Positions 38,619 through 47,468 are shown, counted from the stretch's first letter. The stretch: 64,000 bases of DNA from G963666945 sp963666945 (GCA_963666945.2 CAXXRT010000028.1:19814-83813), one strand, 5' to 3'. The notes: generated from the sequence alone by a model not told the origin. Made by a program: numbers and translations.

Positions 38619-38711
38619 TTATTTCTTCTTCTTATGTCTATTTTTTCTAAGTCTTTTCTTACGTTTGTGAGTAGCCATCTTATGTCTTTTCCTTTTTTTT
38701 CCACTTGGCAT
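38619..38711 (-). CDS. AURKAIP1/COX24-domain mini ribosomal protein, 30 aa
   Basis: A very short basic protein of 30 aa: it starts MPSGKKRKRHKMATHK and ends with a run of Lys; 20 of the 30 residues are Lys, Arg or His. This matches the small AURKAIP1/COX24 domain proteins found throughout Bacteroidota, related to the mitochondrial small-subunit protein mS38. They are regarded as ribosome components. It lies 22 nt downstream of HU on the same strand and is probably co-transcribed with it. Its size makes it easy to miss. Confidence 0.85.
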   Translation of the reverse strand: MPSGKKRKRHKMATHKRKKRLRKNRHKKKK

Positions 38712-38733
38712 AACTCTGTTCTCCTATATTTAA

Positions 38734-39018
38734 TTACTTAACGTTATTTTTTACTTTTGCCACAAATGTTTTTGATGGCTTGAACGATGGAATGAAGTGT
38801 TCCGGTATAATAATTGTTGTATTTTTAGAAATATTTCTTGCTGTTTTCTCAGCTCTCCTTTTCACAACAAAACTTCCAAATCCTCTCAAATACACATTCT
38901 TACCTTCAACAAGAGAATTCTTTACGGCTTCCATGAAAGCTTCAATAGTAGCCTGTACAGCAACTTTTTCTACGCCGGTACTTCTCGAAATTTCGTTAAC
39001 AATATCAGCCTTTGTCAT
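38734..39018 (-). CDS. HU family DNA-binding protein
   Basis: A 94-aa nucleoid protein that bends DNA as a dimer. It starts MTKADIVNEISRSTGVEKVA and contains the GFGSFVVKRRAEKTARNISK segment, where HU proteins intercalate at the beta-arm base. IPEHFIPSFKPSKTFVAKVK closes the domain. A good promoter lies 60 nt upstream. It is adjacent to the COX24-type gene and rng on one side and ssb on the other. Confidence 0.95.
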   Translation of the reverse strand: MTKADIVNEISRSTGVEKVAVQATIEAFMEAVKNSLVEGKNVYLRGFGSFVVKRRAEKTARNISKNTTIIIPEHFIPSFKPSKTFVAKVKNNVK

Positions 39019-39322
39019 TTTAATTCAATTATTTAATTATCAAATATTTATACTCAATACTGTGTTTTTTTCAGAATGCAAATATATATCTTTTTAAGCT
39101 TATAATAAAACAGATACAGATATTTTTTACACAAATTATCAAAATTAATGAAATATATTATCTCTATTCAACTTAAGATTACAGACATATATACGAATAC
39201 AAGGAAGAACACATTCATAATCAGATAAATAATTTAGCAACCATAATATATTTTTGATAAATATTTTTGCTAAGGAATAAAATATATATATCTTAGCTCT
39301 TGAAACAATTAAACAATTTGTC
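39019..39322. other. Divergent intergenic region HU / ssb
   Basis: A 304-bp AT-rich gap with no gene. It holds the HU promoter, listed separately, and a TATTTTTG element at 39262-39269 reading toward ssb, with no TTTG 19 nt before it. In related genomes mutY usually sits here; I see no remnant of it. Confidence 0.55.
39079..39109 (-). promoter_or_regulatory. Promoter of the HU gene
   Basis: On the minus strand, TATATTTG at 39086-39079 matches the -7 consensus exactly. TTTA lies 19 nt upstream at 39109-39106, one base from TTTG. The leader would be about 55 nt. Confidence 0.6.
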
Positions 39323-39733
39323 ATGATAAATAAAGTAATATTAATTGGGAACGTAGGAGCAGATCCTGAAGTTCGTTACCTGGAAGGCGGTGTTGCTGTT
39401 GCCAACTTAAAACTTGCCACCAGAGAATCGTACAAAAACAAAAATGGAGACAGAGTTGACCAAACAGAATGGCACCACATTGTTCTATGGAGAGGACTTG
39501 CCGAGGTTACAGAAAAATACGTAAAAAAAGGAATGCAATTATATATAGAAGGACGCATAAGAACTCGTTCTTGGGAAGATCAAAATGGAGCTAAAAGATA
39601 CACTACTGAAATCTATGCTGACACAATGCAAATGCTATCAAGAAAATCAGAAAAACCAACAGAAGAAATCAAAACAGACCAATACACTCCTCCTGTCATA
39701 GAGGATAATAGTCCTGATGACTTACCTTTTTAA
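39323..39733 (+). CDS. ssb: Single-stranded DNA-binding protein
   Basis: A 136-aa SSB with the OB-fold in residues 1-110 (MINKVILIGNVGADPEVRYL, WHHIVLWRGLAEV, LYIEGRIRTRSWEDQNGAKR) and the acidic C-terminal tip DNSPDDLPF that docks partner proteins. It protects ssDNA in replication and repair. It heads the ssb-gldE-gldD gene order typical of the phylum. Confidence 0.97.
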   Translation: MINKVILIGNVGADPEVRYLEGGVAVANLKLATRESYKNKNGDRVDQTEWHHIVLWRGLAEVTEKYVKKGMQLYIEGRIRTRSWEDQNGAKRYTTEIYADTMQMLSRKSEKPTEEIKTDQYTPPVIEDNSPDDLPF

Positions 39734-39740
39734 AATAGCA

Positions 39741-39780
39741 TTCCCCTGGAAAATTAATTAATTATCAATTTTCCAGGGAA
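39741..39780. terminator. Hairpin between ssb and gldE
   Basis: A 14-bp stem with one bulged C (39741-39755 with 39767-39780) and an 11-nt loop. No T-run follows, so it may stabilise the ssb mRNA 3' end rather than terminate fully. Confidence 0.6.
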
Positions 39781-39878
39781 GACTACTTACTAAATCATCA
39801 ATTAATATTTCAATCGTATCAAATTAATTAGTATTTTCGTAATATAATTACAATACGTCTAACAAATATTAATCTAGA

Positions 39879-41183
39879 TTGGAACCAGAAGTCATAATTT
39901 CCTCGCTACAAGATATAGATATTATTATTAATCCTATAACATTCAGCACAATTTTAAGTATCATCTTAATGTTTATGCTTCTTTTAATTTCGGCCCTTGT
40001 CTCCGGATCAGAAACAGCATTTTTCTCATTAAGTCCAAAACAAGTAGAGGAAATTAAAGAAGGTGATCATCCCAAAATAATTACACTACTTAGTAATCCC
40101 AACAATTTACTAGCCACAATACTCATTAGTAACAATTTTGTAAACATAGGGATTGTAATACTATCAACATACATCACATCATCTATATTTGACTTTAGCA
40201 ACTCCCCTATAATAGGATTTGTAATACAGGTTATTGTTGTAACATTTCTTATTTTATTATTTGGAGAAATAATTCCTAAAGTTTATGCGACACAGTATTC
40301 TAAAGGTTTTTGTATATTCATGGCTTACCCGTTAAATGTATTATCAAAAATATTCAAACCAATATCATTTATTCTAACAAATTCAACATCTTATTTCGAT
40401 AAAAAGCTTTACAAAAAAGAGAATATATCGTTGATTGACCTTTCACAAGCCCTTGAATTAGCCTCAGAGGATATTAGAGATGAAAAAGAAATTCTTGAGG
40501 GAATTGTGAAATTTGGAAACCTAAATTGCGAAGAGGTAATGACGGCCAGAGTCAATATAATTGCACTTGATATAAAAACAGATTTTGAGAAAGTAAAGGA
40601 CTCCATTATAAAATCGGGATTTTCACGACTTCCGGTTTACCACAAAACTTTCGATAATATAAAAGGAATATTATACGTAAAAGATCTTTTACCACATATA
40701 CAGAAACAAAAATCATTCAAATGGCAATCATTAATCAGACCACCTTATTTTGTTCCAGAAACAAAAAAAATTAGTGATTTACTTGAAGATTTTCAGGAGA
40801 AAAAAATACACCTTGCTTTTGTTATTGACGAATATGGAGGATGTTCTGGAATCGTCACAATGGAGGATATACTTGAAGAAATTGTTGGAGAAATTAGCGA
40901 TGAATTAGATGAAGAGGAACTTAAGTTCTCATTAAATAAAAAAGGCGCATACATATTTGAAGCGAACATATTACTAAACGATTTCTTTAAAATAGTCGAA
41001 CTCGACCCCCACTCTTTCGATGAAATAAAAGGGGAAGCCGACACCCTTGCTGGATTAATACTGGAAATAAAAGGAGAAATTCCCGAGCCAAACGATGAAA
41101 TCATTCATAAAGATTTCAAATTCACTATACTCGCAGTTGACAACAGAAGAATAAAGAAAATACAATTCGAAAGAATTCAATAA
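39879..41183 (+). CDS. gldE: Gliding-motility-associated protein GldE (CNNM/CBS family)
   Basis: A 434-aa inner-membrane protein of the CorC/HlyC type. A CNNM (DUF21) domain of about four helices (residues 25-190, with SGSETAFFSLSPKQVEEIKE) is followed by two CBS domains (about 215-335, VMTARVNIIALD, HLAFVIDEYGGCSGIVTMED) and a C-terminal transporter-associated domain. The frame starts at a TTG; the next ATG lies inside the first helix, and MEPE-like starts are usual for GldE. It was named for gliding in Flavobacterium but also occurs in species that do not glide. Confidence 0.9.
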   Translation: MEPEVIISSLQDIDIIINPITFSTILSIILMFMLLLISALVSGSETAFFSLSPKQVEEIKEGDHPKIITLLSNPNNLLATILISNNFVNIGIVILSTYITSSIFDFSNSPIIGFVIQVIVVTFLILLFGEIIPKVYATQYSKGFCIFMAYPLNVLSKIFKPISFILTNSTSYFDKKLYKKENISLIDLSQALELASEDIRDEKEILEGIVKFGNLNCEEVMTARVNIIALDIKTDFEKVKDSIIKSGFSRLPVYHKTFDNIKGILYVKDLLPHIQKQKSFKWQSLIRPPYFVPETKKISDLLEDFQEKKIHLAFVIDEYGGCSGIVTMEDILEEIVGEISDELDEEELKFSLNKKGAYIFEANILLNDFFKIVELDPHSFDEIKGEADTLAGLILEIKGEIPEPNDEIIHKDFKFTILAVDNRRIKKIQFERIQ

Positions 41184-41204
41184 TTCCATATCTATAAAAG
41201 TAAA

Positions 41205-41789
41205 ATGAATAAATCAATTTATATATTATTAGCTTTTGTTTCAATAATATCTTCAAGCTGTAAAGAAAAGAGTTATACACCAAAACCCTACGGATATCAA
41301 AGATTTTATTTTAAAGAAAAAGCATATGACAAGTTAGTCCATAATTTCCCCTACACATTCGATTATCCATCTTATGCTACAATTGAAAAGGACAAAGCTT
41401 ACGATACTAAACCCTATTGGATAAACATTGTTTTCCCTGAACTAAACGGTAAAATATATTTAAGTTACAAAAAAATAAATAACAATTTCCATAAGTTAAA
41501 TGAAGATGCACACAAGCTGGCATACAAACATTCACAGATGGCAGATGCAATAAAAGAAAAGCAATTCACAAACAAAGACCGAAATGTTTATGGATTAATT
41601 TATCTTATAAAAGGAAATACCGCTTCCCCCATTCAATTTTTTCTGACAGATAGTACAAAGAATTTTATAAGAGGCTCATTGTATTTTGACACCCATCCAA
41701 ACAAGGATTCATTAAGTCCTGTAGTCAGCTATGTTTACAAAGACATTGTGAGATTAATGGAGAGCTTTGAATGGAAAGAAATTAATTAA
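41205..41789 (+). CDS. gldD: Gliding-motility lipoprotein GldD
   Basis: A 194-aa lipoprotein with signal and lipobox ISSSCKEKS (Cys near residue 20). It contains the conserved PKPYGYQRFYF, FPYTFDYPSYA and WINIVFPELNGKIYLSYK segments and FFLTDSTKNFIRGSLYF near the end, which mark GldD. Its biochemical role is unknown. It follows gldE by 21 nt, and its last 8 nt overlap the convergent phosphatase gene. Confidence 0.93.
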   Translation: MNKSIYILLAFVSIISSSCKEKSYTPKPYGYQRFYFKEKAYDKLVHNFPYTFDYPSYATIEKDKAYDTKPYWINIVFPELNGKIYLSYKKINNNFHKLNEDAHKLAYKHSQMADAIKEKQFTNKDRNVYGLIYLIKGNTASPIQFFLTDSTKNFIRGSLYFDTHPNKDSLSPVVSYVYKDIVRLMESFEWKEIN

Positions 41790-43389
41790 CATCCAAAATC
41801 ATTCCATCGCATCCTTGAGGGACAGAAATATGTAAAATATCGGCTAATGTTGGCACAATATCAGAAATTCCAATCTTTTTATTAGTAAAACCTTTTCTAA
41901 TGTTTCCGCCAAACCAAATAACTGGAACATTTCTAATATGACTATATTTAGATAAAAAATCCTCTCTGTCATTTATCTCATTAACCCATCCAGGCTCCAA
42001 ACTCATTAATATGTCACCGGAACGCTTTTGATTAAATGATTTCTGCATGAAACCCTCAATTCCAAAAGGAAATATATTAGTTAGCAGAGCATAAGCAGGT
42101 ATAACTTTATACACACCCGAGAATTGAATCAAAAAATCTGAAATTCTATCCTGCATCTCTTTAAGGTTTTTTCCCTTTCTTTCAATAAGCTGTCTATCAA
42201 GAAATATCTGCTGTGAATCATATGAAGATATCCAGTCCGCAACTCCATAGGTAATATTCAAATACGGTTTCAATAAAGCTATTGCTTTAAATGTATTAAA
42301 GTAACCACCTGGTAGTCTATGTCTACCTAACTCCTCAGGCTTAGCTGTCATAGCCTGAGAAACAGTAACAAACACCAAAATATTATCAATACCTACTTGT
42401 TCATCCAGAAAATCAAACAACTCACCCAACTCCTTATCCAGTCGGTACATCATATCTATTTTTTCAGAAGCATCAGTTGAAAAATCATCTCCCATATAAT
42501 CCATAAAAGAATAGGACAAACTCAGCAAATCAACATCAGCATCTTTTCCTAAATTCTCATTTACAACCAATTCCTTTGCAAAATCAGTAATCATTGAATT
42601 CGCATATGGAGTAGCTTTAAGCATCCTATAATTCCCTGATTTTTTCTTTGATTTAGTCAAATCATAGTAAAAGCCATTAGACAAACCAAATCTATGCTTT
42701 ATCTTAGTACTTGAAATACTAGCCTCCTCATCACTAAGAGGAAACCATCCCCTATTTACGTAATATTCAGGACTCATTTTTTTATTATAATCCTTGATCC
42801 AATTATAAAGAGAATCCATGTAATATGAAGAAGTAGCCCATTTACCTGAAAATTCATCAAACCAAAAAGCGCCATCGGCCATATGCCCAGCGGACAATAC
42901 AGCTGCCTCCGGATTCATTGAAAGCCCAAAAACACGGGAACACGCATTTGTAAGTTTTAATTCATCACCTATAGTATGAGCTAACATTTTCTGGGGAGAG
43001 ACCTTACCTTTAACAGAATCACTGCCAACAGCCCTCACTTTTTTATCATACACATTGCTAATGGCATCCCTTTCAATCCTATTATACCATGAATGAGCAA
43101 TTATTCCATGATAAGAAGGATTTGTCCCACTATATATTGATGCATGATCTACACCAGTTTGAGAATACATATAATCGTACGAGGAATTTTTATAAACAAG
43201 CCCCTGATTCAACAAACGAGAAAAACCACCCACTCCAAACTGACTTTTATATTTCATCAGATAATCCGGATTAAAATTTTCCAATACTATTCCAACAACC
43301 AATCGGGGTTTATTTTCTGATTGAGCATCTACTCCCAGGTTCATAAACAAAACTAGCAAACAAAATAAGATTACCTTTATATTCTTCAT
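41782..43389 (-). CDS. Alkaline phosphatase family protein, PafA-like
   Basis: A secreted phosphatase or phosphodiesterase of the alkaline phosphatase superfamily. From the ATG at 43389 it is 535 aa and begins with a signal peptide, MKNIKVILFCLLVLFMNL to GVDAQ. It has metal and nucleophile motifs of the PafA/NPP group: IVLENFNPDYLMKY, the nucleophile Thr in YSQTGVDHASIYSGTNPSYH, and VFVTVSQAMTAKPEELGRHR near residue 355. The canonical SxHG of the latter region is altered to SQAM, so metal coordination may differ. It stands as a single gene, convergent with gldD. Confidence 0.85.
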   Translation of the reverse strand: MKNIKVILFCLLVLFMNLGVDAQSENKPRLVVGIVLENFNPDYLMKYKSQFGVGGFSRLLNQGLVYKNSSYDYMYSQTGVDHASIYSGTNPSYHGIIAHSWYNRIERDAISNVYDKKVRAVGSDSVKGKVSPQKMLAHTIGDELKLTNACSRVFGLSMNPEAAVLSAGHMADGAFWFDEFSGKWATSSYYMDSLYNWIKDYNKKMSPEYYVNRGWFPLSDEEASISSTKIKHRFGLSNGFYYDLTKSKKKSGNYRMLKATPYANSMITDFAKELVVNENLGKDADVDLLSLSYSFMDYMGDDFSTDASEKIDMMYRLDKELGELFDFLDEQVGIDNILVFVTVSQAMTAKPEELGRHRLPGGYFNTFKAIALLKPYLNITYGVADWISSYDSQQIFLDRQLIERKGKNLKEMQDRISDFLIQFSGVYKVIPAYALLTNIFPFGIEGFMQKSFNQKRSGDILMSLEPGWVNEINDREDFLSKYSHIRNVPVIWFGGNIRKGFTNKKIGISDIVPTLADILHISVPQGCDGMILDVN

Positions 43390-43650
43390 ATGTTTAAATT
43401 TATTTTCATTCATAACATAGAGACCTATCCCCTATTTTTCATCTCAATCAATTAAGTAAAAATGGTCATATTCAATTAATTAAAATAAGATCTAACCGTC
43501 ACATTAATTAAAAGATTTCAAAAATATAAACAATGATTAACTCTGACAAAAAAATCGTTACTATAAAATTACTAATCAGGTAACATTTTATCACAAAAAC
43601 TTAGTATTTTTACCAAAGTAATTAGGTTGATAACAAATAATACAAGCTAT

Positions 43651-44277
43651 ATGGATAAAAAAATTGTGACATTATTAAAAAAGGCAAGGTCTTTTGTTGC
43701 AAAATATGGTCTGGAAGGCGTTAACTGGGAACGACTTAACGAAGAAGGCATTTCCATAAAAGAAATGGTTAAAAATTTTAAAACACCAGAGGAGCTTGTA
43801 AATAACATACTTGAACAAGAAAGAGATTCTTTTGAAAAAATCTTCGAGGAATTTGATTTCGATGGCTGGAATGCAATTGATATTCTTTTATTGGTCAGCA
43901 AAGAAATAAACGAGCGTTTCTTTGACATTACTCCATCCATAACAATGGAATTCAAAAACTTATTCCCTGATATTTACAAAAAACACATAGACGAAAGAGA
44001 ACAATTCATCTTTGATAAAATCACTGTCAATATAGAAAAGGGGATTTCACAGGGAGTATATAGGGACAATGTCAGTAGTGAAATAATCGCAAGAATGTTT
44101 ATTTCTAAACTAGATGAAATTCATAATCCAGATTTATATCCACCAGAATCATTTTCCTTCACAACAATTTTTGATAATTTAATAGACTATTTAATCAAAA
44201 ATATTGCAACAGAGGATGGTAAAAATTACTTTAAAGAGAGAAAACAACTTTACAATGTCCTGGGATTTGGTAAATAA
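43651..44277 (+). CDS. TetR-family-like transcriptional regulator
   Basis: A 208-aa all-helical protein. Residues about 1-55 resemble a divergent TetR helix-turn-helix (FVAKYGLEGVNWERLNEEGI and a KNFKTPEELVNNIL recognition region). The C-terminal half, with LFPDIYKKHIDEREQFIFDK, INIEKGISQGVYR-like residues and EIIARMFISKLDEI, is the effector-binding fold often seen in Bacteroidota TetR proteins. The ATG at 43651 is chosen over the upstream TTG. The Lrp-type regulator follows after 16 nt. Target genes are unknown. Confidence 0.7.
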   Translation: MDKKIVTLLKKARSFVAKYGLEGVNWERLNEEGISIKEMVKNFKTPEELVNNILEQERDSFEKIFEEFDFDGWNAIDILLLVSKEINERFFDITPSITMEFKNLFPDIYKKHIDEREQFIFDKITVNIEKGISQGVYRDNVSSEIIARMFISKLDEIHNPDLYPPESFSFTTIFDNLIDYLIKNIATEDGKNYFKERKQLYNVLGFGK

Positions 44278-44293
44278 CTAAAAAAAAACACAT

Positions 44294-44782
44294 ATGTCCT
44301 CAAAGATTCAAATAGACGAAACAGACAAAAAAATTCTATCATACCTTATAAAAAATGCAAGAATTCCATTTCTTGAAATAGCGAGAGAATGCGGAATATC
44401 GGGAGCTGCCATTCATCAAAGAGTAAAAAAAATGGAAGATGCCGGAATAATTGAAGGATCCAGATTTAACGTAAAACCAAAAGCTCTAGGATACAAAGTA
44501 TGTGCCTTCATTGGAGTAACACTAGACCATGCACACAAATACAAAACTGTTGTAAAAGAGATCCAAAAAATACCGGAAGTTGTTGAATGCCATTTTATTA
44601 CAGGAAACTATACTTTTCTGATTAAATTAATATGCAGAAATCATCAACACCTAATGGAGCTCCTAATAAACACTCTTCAAAACATACCAGGAATAGCCAA
44701 AACAGAGTCATTCATTGCACTGGAACAACCAGTAGACCGACAAATAAATCTCGACGAAGAATCTATATTAAACGAAGAATAA
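44294..44782 (+). CDS. Lrp/AsnC family transcriptional regulator
   Basis: A 162-aa regulator with the N-terminal winged helix-turn-helix (IDETDKKILSYLIKNARIPF and GISGAAIHQRVKKMEDAGII) and a C-terminal RAM domain (about 70-150, VCAFIGVTL, VVECHFITGNYTFLIKLIC). It would form oligomers that sense amino acids. It is probably co-transcribed with the TetR-like gene upstream and ends at a strong terminator. Confidence 0.93.
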   Translation: MSSKIQIDETDKKILSYLIKNARIPFLEIARECGISGAAIHQRVKKMEDAGIIEGSRFNVKPKALGYKVCAFIGVTLDHAHKYKTVVKEIQKIPEVVECHFITGNYTFLIKLICRNHQHLMELLINTLQNIPGIAKTESFIALEQPVDRQINLDEESILNEE

Positions 44783-44785
44783 ATC

Positions 44786-44810
44786 ATGCGGCTCCATTGC
44801 CGCATTTTTA
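44786..44810 (+). terminator. Terminator of the TetR-Lrp pair
   Basis: A 7-bp GC-rich stem (44786-44792 with 44799-44805) is followed by T5, 3 nt after the stop. Confidence 0.9.
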
Positions 44811-45614
44811 TTAAACACCTTTTTTGTTTCCAAAAAGACTAACATGTAATCGCCAGCAAAAGCGCCAACCATTTTTTATTGCCATAGTTAAGGCTACAGG
44901 AGAAGATATACTTAACAACTCCTCGGAATCACCTGCAGGCATTATTAATACATCTGAATTATCCAGATAATTTAATTTCGAAAGAAAGTTCTTTATCTCC
45001 AACTCATTATCTTTTGTAGAGACCACAAACTTAAGCTGTAACTCCTTTCCCTTATTTTTATTTACAAAATCAATAAATCGCTGAACCTCAATTTCTAAAT
45101 CTTCTACACTCTTACCACCTAAAGAATAAGAAAGTTTTGGAGAAATACTAAATAAATCTACATAGTTTGCAACATCATTATCAAACAACGTACCATTAGT
45201 TTCAATAGTTATATGAATACCTTTGTTTCTTTTTAAATCACAACAAAATTCAGCAAGAGCATTTGCCTGTAAAAAAGGTTCTCCTCCTGTTATAACAACA
45301 TGACTTATATTTTCAAGATTATTTCTGACCAACCTTGCAACAACATCAACACACTCTTGTCTTACATTTACAAGTTCAAACGACGCGTAAGCAGTATCGC
45401 ACTTACTTTTACTACCATCAGGAAGAATCCATTCACATCTAAGATTGCAACCTGCAAGCCTTACAAAAAGCGAAGGCATACCGGCAAGCTTTCCTTCTCC
45501 TTGTATAGTACCAGGTATATCTATACCAGTCTCTGGCAAATTCTTCAAAAGCACACCATCCTCATCCCTCACAATAGGAAAAACCCCATCCTCAGACAGC
45601 AATAATTTATGCAT
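44811..45614 (-). CDS. queE: 7-carboxy-7-deazaguanine synthase QueE
   Basis: Radical SAM enzyme that contracts 6-carboxytetrahydropterin to 7-carboxy-7-deazaguanine. The 267-aa protein has IDIPGTIQGEGKLAGMPSLF, the cluster Cys at 56, 60 and 72, VVITGGEPFLQ and ETNGTLFD, and ends RLHVSLFGNKKGV. The canonical motif is C-x3-C-x2-C; here 11 residues (EWILPDGSKSK) separate the last two Cys. Cluster-loop insertions are known in QueE (for example the Burkholderia enzyme). It is the last gene of queC-queD-queE, 2 nt after queD. Confidence 0.94.
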   Translation of the reverse strand: MHKLLLSEDGVFPIVRDEDGVLLKNLPETGIDIPGTIQGEGKLAGMPSLFVRLAGCNLRCEWILPDGSKSKCDTAYASFELVNVRQECVDVVARLVRNNLENISHVVITGGEPFLQANALAEFCCDLKRNKGIHITIETNGTLFDNDVANYVDLFSISPKLSYSLGGKSVEDLEIEVQRFIDFVNKNKGKELQLKFVVSTKDNELEIKNFLSKLNYLDNSDVLIMPAGDSEELLSISSPVALTMAIKNGWRFCWRLHVSLFGNKKGV

Positions 45615-45616
45615 AA

Positions 45617-46183
45617 CTACAAATACTTATTATTAAATATAGTACCCTTCTTTAAGTTATTCCACCATTCTATTTCACGCCATTCAAGCTGAATGGCTTC
45701 ACTGAAAATTATATCATCCAGATTAAAATCAACTAACCCTAAATCTTCTCTAAAAGCCTCAGCATATCCCGTACTTGTTTCATGAACACGAACAGAAGAA
45801 AGAATAACATTCCCCTCATCATTCAGTTTTTCAGTGTTCTCAAGTATCTTATCAATCACATACAAAAACATCAAAGCATAACCTTCTGCAGATGGAGAAA
45901 CAGGAATTTCAGCAACCCTACTATTATATTTATAAACAAAATCCTTTAAATCCTTATTTTCAGTATTCCAAAGAGAATAACTATGATCAAAACTATCAAT
46001 CAATTCCTTCACTTTGTCCAACAGAACAAAATCCATCACCATATAGCCTTTATCAAGTTTATCAGAACTAATAAAAACCTCGACAAGATAAGAATGTCCA
46101 TGAATATTCTCCCTACATCTCTGTGATGAGCAATTTCGAACTATATGAGCCCCTTCAAATTTAAATAATTTCCTTATAATCAT
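45617..46183 (-). CDS. queD: 6-carboxytetrahydropterin synthase QueD, long form
   Basis: Makes 6-carboxytetrahydropterin from dihydroneopterin triphosphate. At 188 aa it is longer than the 120-aa E. coli enzyme. The zinc His ligands are in FKFEGAHIV and NIHGHSYLVE; VMDFVLLDKVKELIDSFDHS carries the family MDF and DH motifs; VRVHETSTGYAEAF holds the substrate-binding Glu. The Cys before HGH is spaced by four residues rather than three. It lies between queC (12 nt) and queE (2 nt) in one operon. Confidence 0.92.
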   Translation of the reverse strand: MIIRKLFKFEGAHIVRNCSSQRCRENIHGHSYLVEVFISSDKLDKGYMVMDFVLLDKVKELIDSFDHSYSLWNTENKDLKDFVYKYNSRVAEIPVSPSAEGYALMFLYVIDKILENTEKLNDEGNVILSSVRVHETSTGYAEAFREDLGLVDFNLDDIIFSEAIQLEWREIEWWNNLKKGTIFNNKYL

Positions 46184-46195
46184 CTTTTCAATATT

Positions 46196-46861
46196 TTATT
46201 TTAATGCAGGATCTTCATACCCTGCCTCATCAAAAGCTTTAGCCCTTAAAAGACAGCTATCACAAACCCCACAAGGCTTATCTTCTCCCTTATAACATGT
46301 CCATGTCAAAGAAAAATCAACTCCCAGTTCCATGCCGAGTTTAATTTCTTCTGCCTTTGTCATTTCAGCAAAAGGTGCATGAATAGTAATCTTTTTCCCC
46401 TGTTCAACAGCCATCTCAGTTCCCATATTTATAGCATTCTCCATTGCCTTAATAAAATCGAGTCTACAATCAACATAACCAGAGTAATCAACCTGACTTA
46501 CCCCGATAAAGATATGTTGTGCTTTTAACGATTCAGCGTAAGATGCTCCAACAGATAAAAAAACCATATTACGCGCAGGTACATATGTGTCCGGTATATC
46601 TGATCGTTCCAAATCACCTGTTTTAACCTCCATAGAAGGATCCGTTAAAGAGCAACCACTCCATCCATTAAGGGCAATACTTACTATTTTGTGCTCCTTA
46701 GCACCAACTTTTTCTGTCAATGCCTTAGCACACTCAAGCTCTTTATCGTGCTTTTGCCCATAGCAAAAAGAAAGAGCATAAATATCGTAACCTTTAGATT
46801 TTGCAAGATACATTGCAACGGCAGAGTCCAACCCCCCTGATAATAATACTACTGCTTTCAT
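46196..46861 (-). CDS. queC: 7-cyano-7-deazaguanine synthase QueC
   Basis: Converts 7-carboxy-7-deazaguanine to preQ0 with ATP and ammonia. The 221-aa protein has the PP-loop VVLLSGGLDSAVAMYLAKSK at its N-terminus, TYVPARNMVFLSVG, and the C-terminal zinc site CYKGEDKPCGVCDSCLLRAK. It is the first gene of the queCDE operon and is preceded by a TAACTTTG -7 element. With folE elsewhere in the window, the whole route from GTP to preQ0 is encoded. Confidence 0.97.
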   Translation of the reverse strand: MKAVVLLSGGLDSAVAMYLAKSKGYDIYALSFCYGQKHDKELECAKALTEKVGAKEHKIVSIALNGWSGCSLTDPSMEVKTGDLERSDIPDTYVPARNMVFLSVGASYAESLKAQHIFIGVSQVDYSGYVDCRLDFIKAMENAINMGTEMAVEQGKKITIHAPFAEMTKAEEIKLGMELGVDFSLTWTCYKGEDKPCGVCDSCLLRAKAFDEAGYEDPALK

Positions 46862-46889
46862 CTTATTATAAAAAATGCGTTTATAAAGA

Positions 46890-46897
46890 CAAAGTTA
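46890..46897 (-). promoter_or_regulatory. Possible -7 element of the queCDE promoter
   Basis: TAACTTTG on the minus strand fits TAnnTTTG and lies 29 nt before the queC start. No TTTG stands 19 nt upstream, so support is partial. Confidence 0.35.
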
Positions 46898-47000
46898 GCA
46901 TTTTATTTTCTTAGATTCCCATACAGTCTACAAAGTTTTGTACTGCGAGAAAAGAGATCGACAGATTCTAGTAATAAGACCAAAAAAAATTGCACAAAAA

Positions 47001-47034
47001 AAAAGAGAAGCTCCCTACACAAAACTTCTCTTTT
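47001..47034 (-). terminator. Terminator of the tRNA-Ser/Pro/Pro unit
   Basis: A 10-bp stem (47001-47010 with 47025-47034) is followed on the minus strand by nine T. It starts 6 nt past the last tRNA-Pro. Confidence 0.9.
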
Positions 47035-47040
47035 ATTTTG

Positions 47041-47115
47041 TCGGGGTACCAGGATTCGAACCTGGGACCCCCTGCTCCCAAAGCAGGTGCGCTAACCGGA
47101 CTGCGCTACACCCCG
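47041..47115 (-). tRNA. tRNA-Pro(TGG), copy 1
   Basis: 75 nt with a full cloverleaf: acceptor CGGGGTG/TACCCCG, anticodon stem CCTGC/GCAGG around loop TTTGGGA (anticodon TGG) and T-arm CCAGG-TTCGAAT-CCTGG. The discriminator is A and CCA is not encoded. Identical in sequence to the copies at 47204 and 54776. Confidence 0.97.
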
Positions 47116-47203
47116 AAACAAAACTATAACCCTAAATTATTTACTATGCTAAAAACATAATAACCTCAAAAATCAATAACCCTAAAGTCTGAATCCTTGA
47201 TTG

Positions 47204-47278
47204 TCGGGGTACCAGGATTCGAACCTGGGACCCCCTGCTCCCAAAGCAGGTGCGCTAACCGGACTGCGCTACACCCCG
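47204..47278 (-). tRNA. tRNA-Pro(TGG), copy 2
   Basis: Identical 75-nt cloverleaf with anticodon TGG, 88 nt upstream of copy 1 on the same strand. Probably co-transcribed with tRNA-Ser and copy 1. Confidence 0.97.
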
Positions 47279-47330
47279 AAGACAATCTTAACCATTTTTA
47301 AGATCTAGTTTCAGACTCTTCTAAAACTTT

Positions 47331-47420
<90 letters not shown>

Positions 47421-47437
47421 ATTTGCGATTGCGATTG

Positions 47438-47468
47438 CAAAAGTAGCAAAATAATATTTCCCTCCAAA
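47438..47468 (-). promoter_or_regulatory. Promoter of the tRNA-Ser/Pro/Pro unit
   Basis: On the minus strand, TTTG at 47468-47465 and TACTTTTG at 47445-47438 are separated by exactly 19 nt, an exact consensus match. tRNA-Ser begins 17 nt downstream. Confidence 0.85.

Noticed and set aside
39879..41789. gldE and gldD as proof of gliding motility
   Set aside because: These two genes also occur in non-gliding members of the phylum, and no other gld, spr or por genes are in the window.
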